NCBI RefSeq assembly: GCF_900327775.1
Contig: NZ_OUMZ01000004.1
Span: 1 to 56,317 of the forward strand
DNA from: Roseovarius sp. EL26
GTDB taxonomy: Bacteria; Pseudomonadota; Alphaproteobacteria; Rhodobacterales; Rhodobacteraceae
Direction of reading: 5' to 3'
Length of the DNA stretch: 56,317 nt
Part shown: one piece after another, positions 24,494 through 32,300 of the stretch
Position numbering within the stretch: position 1 is the stretch's first letter
How the letters are laid out: each line of letters starts with the position of its first letter
Made by a program: the position numbers and the translations under genes
The notes under the pieces: generated by a model
The model's database searches: none
What the model saw: the letters and a program-made list of their open reading frames with translations, nothing else
Told to the model about the DNA's origin: nothing

Positions 24494-25768
24494 ATGCCTA
24501 TAACGACCCATGTGAGTGCTATCTACCTGGGAAACCTGAGCACTGCAATTGACCCGACTGAGGGCAACGTTGATATGGAGGGGGCAGATACTTCGCGTGG
24601 ACCTAACTCTATTTTCCAAAATCAAAAATTTGGAAGCGATACAGATCCTCTGCATCAAAAACTGGTTACCATTAGTGCCACAAGCACAGACCCTACTGGC
24701 AAAGAAAATGACCAAAGTCTGCATGTTGACGGTGACCAGCACACAGATACTCTCGAATACAACTTGAATGATGGCAATGGGGTGGTGGAAAGCGAGTTTG
24801 ACGCCTATCTGCAGTGGACTAACCCTTCGACGGGCCCTTTGGTGAACCAAGTTCTGGTCACCTATGCCGACGGCACTATAGTGTCGCGCGAGATTGATAT
24901 CATTCAAGATGATCTGGGAAATTTGTTTCTTGTATTTGACGGAGATAGACCAAGTGCAAATGATCAACTGAATTCAGGCGAGATTGTTAGCATTCAGTTT
25001 TCTGGGCGCGCGTCGGCTTATGATGGTACGTCGAGTTGGAGACGCGAAGATTGGACCCCTACCAGTACTGAGTTTCACGGCACCACAATGCCGTGTTTTG
25101 TGCGAGGCACAAAAATCCTGACCATCCGTGGCCCGGTCGAAATTGAAAATCTGAAAGCTGGGGATTTGGTCTGGACAGCTGATCGTGGATATCAGCCTAT
25201 TCGTTGGATAGGTTCGCGGCGGCTCAAAGAAATAGGTTCGCACAACGCAGACAAAGTGGCTCCTGTTCTGGTGTCGTCAGGAAGTATTGGGCAAGACATG
25301 CCAGACAGTGATCTGCTGGTTTCTCCTCAACATCGCATGCTGGTTTCTGGAATGATCGCAGAACGGATGTTCGGGGCAACAGAGAATTTAGCCTCGGCGA
25401 AGCACCTGACGGACCGAGAAGGTATCAACACTCAGACCCATCTGCAGCAAGTTGAGTACTTTCACATGCTTTTCGAAAATCACGAAATCATCTCGGCGAA
25501 TGGCGCTCTTTGTGAAAGCTTGTTTCTCGGACCCGAGGCGCTGAAATCACTGAGCGAAGCGAACAGGCAAGAGATATTCGCGCTGTTTCCCGACTGGGAT
25601 CATACCAAAGATGAACTGCCTCCAAATTTCTCAAAGGCACGTCGATTTCTGGGCGGGTCACAAACACGAAAGCTGGTTATGAGGTCGGAAAAAAACTGTA
25701 AGCCTCTGGTTGCTCGAGGCAATGCCGCAGAAAACCGACGGAATGCAGCAGGTCGGCTAAGTGTGTAA
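24494..25768 (+). CDS. Hint-domain protein with intact catalytic cysteine
   Basis: The 424-residue protein starts MPITTHVSAIYLGN, has an acidic, beta-rich N-terminal domain of about 195 residues, then the Hint domain: Cys201 in CFVRGTKILT, VEIENLKAGDLVWTADRGYQ, PIRWIGSRRL, the block B histidine in LLVSPQHRMLVSG, and the late block FENHEIISANGALCESLFLG. The basic C-terminal tail is variable. In Hint folds the first cysteine attacks the preceding peptide bond, so self-cleavage at Pro200-Cys201 is conceivable. GGGAG precedes the ATG. It converges with the next Hint gene. Confidence 0.85.
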   Translation: MPITTHVSAIYLGNLSTAIDPTEGNVDMEGADTSRGPNSIFQNQKFGSDTDPLHQKLVTISATSTDPTGKENDQSLHVDGDQHTDTLEYNLNDGNGVVESEFDAYLQWTNPSTGPLVNQVLVTYADGTIVSREIDIIQDDLGNLFLVFDGDRPSANDQLNSGEIVSIQFSGRASAYDGTSSWRREDWTPTSTEFHGTTMPCFVRGTKILTIRGPVEIENLKAGDLVWTADRGYQPIRWIGSRRLKEIGSHNADKVAPVLVSSGSIGQDMPDSDLLVSPQHRMLVSGMIAERMFGATENLASAKHLTDREGINTQTHLQQVEYFHMLFENHEIISANGALCESLFLGPEALKSLSEANRQEIFALFPDWDHTKDELPPNFSKARRFLGGSQTRKLVMRSEKNCKPLVARGNAAENRRNAAGRLSV

Positions 25769-25889
25769 CCGAGTTCGTGACGCCTTTGTGTTGATGAACC
25801 GCCATTGACCCAAAGGCCCGAGCGTGCAAAAGTGATAAAAATTCAGAAGCTTAGAGAATTAAGGGTTACAAAAGTTCGTAACAAAACCA

Positions 25890-26927
25890 TTAAATGTTTG
25901 CGACCAAAGGCTTCTTGTTTTTGACGTGACGCATTAGTAGGTGTTGAACGTCTTTGGATCTGTGGACAATACGACAGGCTGGAATTGGCTTGAATTCCGG
26001 ATTCGCAATTTCAGGGAAACGCGTTGTCATTTCAATGCGGGCTTCAGGTGAAATGGCTTTTAGTGCCTCTGGTCCAGTGAACAGGCTTTCAGTCAGGGCA
26101 CCGTTGGAATAGATGATTTGATGTTGATCGAATAAAATGTGAAAGTACTCAATTTCCTGGATATCATCCGCAATTTTGATGCCTTCCACATTAATGAGTT
26201 TGACTGCAGGTATCAGCACTTCATTAGTGCCAAATATACGCTCCGCTATTGCGGACCGCACCAATATGCGGTGCTGGCGGGAGACAACAAGATCTATGGT
26301 GGGAAGGTTGCACCCAAGTGCACCAGATTTGATGCAAATTGGTCGTAGTTTGGGATTTACCATCATGTCGTAGGAGGTAACTTTTTTAGATCCGATCCAG
26401 CGCAACGTTTGCGCAGAACCATCCTGTGTAAGGATGTGGTCTCCGGTTTTCAGATTTTCAACTGGAACATCATATCCAGTACCTTTCTTGATCAAAGTGC
26501 CCGAGCTAAAACACACAATAGATGTGTATGGCAGTGTTCCGTCATGGTTGAGACCTGAAAACGAACGGCTGGTCCCGTCGAAGAGCCAATCCGGCGCTGA
26601 GGAAGTAAAGACAAACAACTGTCCGGTAGGGTTACCCGCTGTCGCCGAGTAGATCTCAGTAACATCGTAGGTTTCTCCGGTCTCATTATTTGTAAACCGG
26701 TTAATGCCGCGCGCGCGTATGGTATCTCCGGCCTCCAGCTCGTTAACCGCAGACGTTATGATCTCCTGATCGCCATTTGTTTCACTGGGTGGTGCTTGTT
26801 CGATGTCATCAAGAATAGTATCCCGGAAACCGTCATCATCCCGGACCGTGACGGAGCCCCCAAATTCCAACCCAACTGTGCCACCAATATCAGTAATGCG
26901 ATAGACATTGAAGGTGTAGTCCGGCAT
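25890..26927 (-). CDS. Hint-domain protein with intact catalytic cysteine
   Basis: From the ATG at 26927 (GAGAG upstream) the 345-residue protein begins MPDYTFNVYRITDIGGTVGL, like the MP-x-x start of its paralogs. An N-terminal beta domain of about 135 residues precedes Cys139 in CFSSGTLIKKG, PVENLKTGDHILTQDGSAQT, LRWIGSKKV, DLVVSRQHRILVRS and FDQHQIIYSNGALTESLFTG. An upstream in-frame codon at 26942 is possible. Palindrome copy 7, on the same strand, lies about 190-220 bases upstream. Function is unknown; the family is expanded in Rhodobacterales. Confidence 0.85.
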   Translation of the reverse strand: MPDYTFNVYRITDIGGTVGLEFGGSVTVRDDDGFRDTILDDIEQAPPSETNGDQEIITSAVNELEAGDTIRARGINRFTNNETGETYDVTEIYSATAGNPTGQLFVFTSSAPDWLFDGTSRSFSGLNHDGTLPYTSIVCFSSGTLIKKGTGYDVPVENLKTGDHILTQDGSAQTLRWIGSKKVTSYDMMVNPKLRPICIKSGALGCNLPTIDLVVSRQHRILVRSAIAERIFGTNEVLIPAVKLINVEGIKIADDIQEIEYFHILFDQHQIIYSNGALTESLFTGPEALKAISPEARIEMTTRFPEIANPEFKPIPACRIVHRSKDVQHLLMRHVKNKKPLVANI

Positions 26928-26942
26928 TTGCAAAGCTCTCAA

Positions 26943-27117
26943 TAGTTACAGGTTGATTTTCTACCGGTAAACCCGTCGTGAGTTTCCCAGTTCTTAAATT
27001 GCCATTATCCCGCTCACACAATGCCTTCAGGCGGAGGGTGCCATTGGATTGCAGTACCACGATCTGCCGTAACGTCTCAGACGATTACACCTTAGCGTTG
27101 AGCTATTGCTTGTAACC
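26943..27117. other. Leader region of the minus-strand Hint gene
   Basis: This is the presumed long untranslated leader between palindrome copy 7 and the Hint gene start. No gene is seen. Leaders of about 170-190 bases also separate copies 2, 6 and 8 from their genes. Confidence 0.4.
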
Positions 27118-27146
27118 GTCAAATCCAGCGTTTCACCTATCGAAAC
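27118..27146 (-). promoter_or_regulatory. 17-bp palindrome with promoter-like flank, copy 7
   Basis: On the minus strand GTTTCGATAGGTGAAAC (27146-27130) is followed at the usual distance by GATTTGACGG, whose TTGACG is a good -35 box. It points at the Hint gene starting at 26927. It shares a gap with copy 8, which points the other way to the LysR gene. Confidence 0.7.
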
Positions 27147-27342
27147 ATCCAGGGCATCAGAGTGGGAATGCTTTGTTTCGCTTCCTGCTTGAAGTTGAGG
27201 TGGCGAATCGAAAATCAAAGTTGATACCATGAGGCGAGGGCTCACAATTTGGTGCGATAAGCGCAGCAATTTCCGCTCGTAATAGACATCAACTAATCGT
27301 GTCTAATGGTATGGCCAATGGAATAAAATTATACCAGCCAAG

Positions 27343-27371
27343 TTTTCACTTAACGAAACGCTTGATTTGAA
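27343..27371 (+). promoter_or_regulatory. 17-bp palindrome with promoter-like flank, copy 8
   Basis: TTTTCACTTAACGAAAC (27343-27359) followed at the usual distance by GATTTGAA (27364-27371). It points at the LysR gene 179 bases downstream. The first 13 bases of the right flank and about 100 bases of leader resemble those behind copy 2. Confidence 0.7.
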
Positions 27372-27537
27372 CTCAAGTTCCCTACGGTCCATCTATAGCT
27401 CATTGGACATTAATCAAATGCGAACCTAGAGCAATGCTGCGGACTCACCTTTTGCCCGCCAATCACTTGATCAACGTGATGCGTTATGGTTCGATTACTA
27501 TTGCCAAATAGAGCAATGCGGTATCTATGATTGAACG

Positions 27538-28452
27538 ATGAAGAGCCTAGTTTCTAACCAAGTTCGCATCTTTCTAGCAATTGTAGATGCAGGTTCAATC
27601 ACCAAAGCCGCTGACGCTTTGGACATGGGCAAGTCTGGCGTTAGTGATGCGCTCAAACAGCTTGAGACGTCACTCGGGACACAACTTCTGATCCGGACCA
27701 CCCGTCGGCAGAGTCTGACAGCGATGGGCCAAAAATTCTACCGCCGGTGTCGGGAAATGAAGGACCGCTCGAATGCTGCATTGGAAGAAGTCAGCGAGCA
27801 TCTTGCCGAACCCATGGGTGCGCTCCGCATTACTGGGCCACATGCAATGGTCGAATGCACGATAGCGCCCGCTTTGAGCGACTTGGTTGCGCGCTACCCG
27901 CGTATTGAACCCGAGTTGATCGTGGACGATCAGCGTCTGAATCTCATCAAAAGAAACATCGACCTTGCTTTTTCGATCGGTGAACTTCCCGATAGCGAGT
28001 TCAAAGCGCAACGGATAGGCGTGGCCAAGGACATCCTTTGTGCATCACCTGAATTTTGTAAAAAGCATGGGTTGGAGCCTGAAAAAGGGCTTCTTCCCGA
28101 CATGATAAATACCCTTCCCTATGTCGCCCATCATTGGGAAACGACGGAAGCCGTACATCATCTCGCTCCGCTTGGCGGCGGAAAGCCTCTGGTTTTCAAT
28201 TTTCGCAAAGTTGCTACCGTCAATTCCGTCAATGCCGTTCAAGCATTGATCAAGGATGGAACGGGCATCGGGATATTGCCTCACTTTTTACTGCGAAACC
28301 GTCTTGGAACAGGTGAATTTGTCGTGCTCCTGCCTCAATTCGAGCCCCGCGCCACAGGAATCTATGCAATCCACCCGTTTGGAATTGTACCACCTTTGAG
28401 CGTGCGGGCCATGATTGACTTTATGAAGCAGAAGCTGAGCGAAGTGGCGTAA
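27538..28452 (+). CDS. LysR-family transcriptional regulator
   Basis: The 304-residue protein has a typical helix-turn-helix (VRIFLAIVDAGSITKAADAL, MGKSGVSDALKQLETSLGTQ) and effector domain (LIKRNIDLAFSIGELPDSEF, GTGIGILPHFLLRN). It is a paralog of the LysR protein at 13817-14701. Palindrome copy 8 precedes it at 179 bases, which places it under the island's common control. The exported ABM-type protein follows 115 bases downstream on the same strand and is a plausible target or operon partner. Confidence 0.9.
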   Translation: MKSLVSNQVRIFLAIVDAGSITKAADALDMGKSGVSDALKQLETSLGTQLLIRTTRRQSLTAMGQKFYRRCREMKDRSNAALEEVSEHLAEPMGALRITGPHAMVECTIAPALSDLVARYPRIEPELIVDDQRLNLIKRNIDLAFSIGELPDSEFKAQRIGVAKDILCASPEFCKKHGLEPEKGLLPDMINTLPYVAHHWETTEAVHHLAPLGGGKPLVFNFRKVATVNSVNAVQALIKDGTGIGILPHFLLRNRLGTGEFVVLLPQFEPRATGIYAIHPFGIVPPLSVRAMIDFMKQKLSEVA

Positions 28453-28567
28453 TGGTGCAACTATCATCCGAAATTGTCCGATATTTACGAGCAATCAGTC
28501 CGCTCAGCCTGGGTTTTTCGGATGGGCAGACCTGCGTATCTCTCTCTCATCAATAATGGAGATTGAA

Positions 28568-28942
28568 ATGCACAACACATTCAAAACCCCTCTCGCCCTG
28601 GCCGCTGCAACGACTTTTGCATTCGCCGCTGTTCCATCCGATGCGGAAGACATTTCACCCGTCGTCCTAGCCCAGTTCCAACTCGACGGAGCAGAAGCGT
28701 CCGGTCAACCATTGACGGATTTTTTTGATCGGATCTTGTCCGGCACGCATTCCTACGAAGGTAACATGAGCGCAGTCTACTTTGTTTCCCAAGACGACCC
28801 TAGCAAAATTCTCTTACTCGAAGAATGGGAAAGCAAAGCTGACTTCGATTCCTATCTGAACTGGCGGATCGAACGTGGCGACTTCGCAGAACTAACCTCA
28901 CTTTTGGAATCAGACCCCGTTCTGACGTTCTACGAACGCTAA
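28568..28942 (+). CDS. Exported antibiotic-biosynthesis-monooxygenase-fold protein
   Basis: The 124-residue product begins with a signal peptide (MHNTFKTPLALAAATTFAFA) and has a dimeric alpha-beta barrel domain of the ABM type: AQFQLDGAEASGQPLTDFFD, VYFVSQDDPSKILLLEEWES, KADFDSYLNWR. ABM enzymes oxidise aromatic or quinone compounds without cofactors, but many members have no known activity. Export to the periplasm is unusual for the fold. The ATG at 28568 was preferred since GGAG lies 6 bases upstream and the signal peptide starts there. Confidence 0.75.
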   Translation: MHNTFKTPLALAAATTFAFAAVPSDAEDISPVVLAQFQLDGAEASGQPLTDFFDRILSGTHSYEGNMSAVYFVSQDDPSKILLLEEWESKADFDSYLNWRIERGDFAELTSLLESDPVLTFYER

Positions 28943-29039
28943 TCACCACTTTCTCACTGAATGCACCGCGGCCTTTGAGTTGGATGCGCCCAAAATACCA
29001 ATCGGCGCTTTGCCGTTTAAAGTTCTCAAGGAAAATACA

Positions 29040-29306
29040 GTGAAAACTTCTGTCAAAATACTCACCGCTGCCGGTATTGTAATGACTTCAATATTGCCGA
29101 TGTTAACCGCATGGATTCGTGATGTGAATCCATGCGGTCAGAGTTCTGCAACAACGCCGCATGCGAATAAGGCTAGGATTGTTCGCAAACTCCGAACTCT
29201 CCATTCGGTATTTTTCTGTTGCCCGAACACGCATACACTGCGCATCGTTTTAGGTGAGAGTGTTGGGCTTCAAGCGATCAAGAAAAAGATGACACTGAAA
29301 GATTAA
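29040..29306 (+). CDS. Doubtful small gene with an N-terminal signal-like segment
   Basis: From GTG at 29040, after AAGGAAAA, the frame gives KTSVKILTAAGIVMTSILPM, a plausible signal peptide, followed by sequence without recognisable features. A perfect 13-bp inverted repeat (29106-29138) begins exactly where the signal-like part ends, so the gene may be truncated by a hairpin-bearing insertion. It lies between the ABM-type gene and the RTX gene. Confidence 0.3.
   Translation: MKTSVKILTAAGIVMTSILPMLTAWIRDVNPCGQSSATTPHANKARIVRKLRTLHSVFFCCPNTHTLRIVLGESVGLQAIKKKMTLKD
29106..29138. repeat. Perfect 13-bp inverted repeat (hairpin)
   Basis: ACCGCATGGATTC at 29106-29118 and GAATCCATGCGGT at 29126-29138 form a 13-bp perfect stem around a 7-base loop. 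No T run follows. It is the most stable hairpin I saw in this part of the window. It may be a terminator of the ABM-type gene, a mobile hairpin repeat or a small RNA. Confidence 0.65.
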
Positions 29307-29377
29307 CAACTTTCCTAACCCGTGATGGTGGGCTTTGCCAACCTGAATGATCTATTCAAAAATATGAGGACAATGTA

Positions 29378-32300
29378 GTGCTAGCTAATGTATTTGACTA
29401 TAATCAAACAACCGAAGCACGAGTTGCTGCGTTGGAAAATTATATACGCGGGGAAGGAAACGCAGGCTTCTTGGAGCACCTGCAGCAAATCAACGAAGAG
29501 TGGAATGCCGACAACCTAGAAGTGTTGTATTCTGATCCGGAGACGTTTGAACTCGCCGCCTATACATATCTTTATGATCAAAATCTACATTTGGACTATT
29601 TGAGTTCGTTTCCCCAAGAGATTCAAACGCAATTGGCGCAAATTTCTGCACAAGCCGCCGCTGATGGTTCAAGTGGAGGATTTGATGCGTACGGTGGGTT
29701 CTTCAAAGCGGCAGCCGGAGGAGCAATTCTAACAGCAGCGGGGGCTGTGGAACGCGGGCCTTTGTATGGTGGCGACGAATGGTCCGCTACGGGAAAAGTT
29801 CTGGGCGTAATCTACGGCGCAAATTACATTACAGAGGCGATTGCTGCCAGAAACTCAGGTAATGATGTTGATCATTTGAACTACGTCGCTTTCTCGCTGT
29901 TTTCATTGGGTGAGGGGTTGGGGCTATCAAACCTCTTCAACTCAACTGATGCGCGAGCAACCTCTATTTCAGCCAAAGGAGTTGGGCTTGCGTACTTGGC
30001 GGGGTCGGTTGTTGGCCTCGCAGCTTCAGTCGTACAATTGCACGGTGCTGAAGATGATGCTGCAGAAACAGCAGCTGCTATTGCCGTCTTTAACAATTCG
30101 GCATTAACGATTGGGTCATTTTTGACTGTCTTAGGCACGTTTTCCAAGTTTGCAGGCGTAGCTGGCCCACTTGGTCAAGCCGCTACGATTGCTTTTACGG
30201 TCGCGACAGTGGTGTCTCACAGTAATGGGCTATTTGACGTATTGCATAGCACAGAAACCAGCGATGAGCAAAAAATTGCCGCTGCTGCTGACTTCATAAT
30301 TCAACTAACTCCATTGGGCGTTACTGGTTTCAACGCTGCAGCAATTGTAGAGGCGGTCCAGGCAAATGAATATCGAAAAGAGCTGTTGAAGTATCAGAAG
30401 CATGAACACACCGACCCCGATGGACTAGAATACAGGGGTGATGAACTTGTTGGAGACTACATTCACGGCCAAGCAGTCCTGAATGCAGTCCCACTTGTTA
30501 ACATCGTTGTCCCGTTCATACACACGTTTGGTGGACGCAGTGCTAACCAGTGGACCGACCAAGAAGTTCGGCAGGAATACGGCAGTTATGAAAATCTTGC
30601 CATACAGGGTTTGGAAGCTCGAAACAGATATCAAGCATACGAAAGCCTAGATCAGGTAAAGGAATTTCTAACCGACACCGATTTTGATGAGTATGTCACA
30701 ATAGGTACATATGGATGGGACGCTCTGGGAAGAGATACCGCTAGATTTTTTCATGCGCAAGAGCAAACTGAAGCGTTGGAATACAATCGTGGTTTTGTCA
30801 ACCGATTTACTGAAACGTCAGATGATGTTCAAATAAGCGATAGATATATCAATTACCCGGGGGTTGACTTTGTATACGATGATCATCTTTACCAAATCTC
30901 TTCACCCAACGATACGTCCGATAAATCTCAGTACGTGACCATAGCGAACACCCTCTACGCTTACTCTGGAAGACTAAGAGAGACAAGAGACTCTGATGGT
31001 GACTACAGAACGAATTTTGACGTTTATAACGACGTATGGAGCGACATTCATATTTATGACAAAGATGCGAACACAGTACTTAACATTCAAAACGTTGGAT
31101 TTAGGGTTGAGACAGCGAACAGAAATGAATGGTTTCATGACACACAACCAAGCTACGGAAACGATGTTATAACTTCGACAAATAAAGTTTATGTTTCGAT
31201 GGGAGCCGGCGATGATTATGTTATATTGCCTCTTGTTAGTTCAACCGTAGACGGCGGTGATGGGATAGATACAGTCTCCTATCATGTCTATGATGATGGG
31301 CTAATACCAGGTTATTACGGCACGAGAGAATCGGATCTGTCAATCTCAGTCTACGGCACCTCAGGAAGTGGTTACGTTGTCAACAAACATGGATATGTAA
31401 CAGTTCCTCAGATTGCTTACCTTTATGCGGATCCAGTCACCGATAGCGGCGACAAAAACTCAATACAGTACATTGGTATCGTAAACGGAGGTCTGGGCAT
31501 TGGCTACGATATCCAAAGCATAGACCGCCTCGATAATGTTGAAATCATAAGAGGAACGCAAAATAATGACATTTTCTATGGCCGCTCTCGTGACGATATT
31601 TTTTTAGGGGATGGCGGGCGCGACTTGATGTACGGTGGTAAGGGCAACGATGTACTACGAGGCGGGGATGAAGCAGATACAATTTACGGTGGGGACGGAG
31701 ACGACGTATTAATCGGCGGTGATTCCGGAGAACGGAACAATGATCCATCGAGTAACCGATATCAAGGTGATCGGCTTTATGGCGAGAGAGGTAATGACTT
31801 ATTCATAGTTAATGGCATTACGGATATCTACTCCCATTCCAACAACGGTGGTAATTCAAGGCTGCCGTTTTCATATATTACTGGAGGAACAGGTTCTGAT
31901 ACTGTCGATTTTTCTAACTTCGATCACTCGCTTCATATTGCGCTCGGCGACTCAACAACCGAGCGATATGCGAGCTACGGGAACGCAGCGATTGTCAGAG
32001 ATTCGATCTTCGAATTATATGATGGCAGCTATGGATCACGAGTAAACACAAAAGGTCGTGTGACGTTTGAGGACGATCTCGAAGGTGCTGTCGGGACCGA
32101 ATTCGATGATTTCATTTCTGGGAATACTCTCGATAACTATCTAAGCGGAAGAGCCGGGGACGACCAGATCTACGGTGGTGCAGGTGACGATCTTCTTGAC
32201 GGTGGCTTAGGCTCAGACACTATTTTTGGAGAGGCAGGAGATGACCGTTTCAAACAGAATACTGTCGGAGAATCTGATGAACTGAATGGCGGAGACGGTC

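Noticed and set aside
24494..25768. True intein or hedgehog protein
   Set aside because: The Hint domain lies at the C-terminal side with only a variable tail behind it and no C-extein with the final Asn-Ser/Cys junction was seen; protein splicing is therefore not supported, only possible cleavage.
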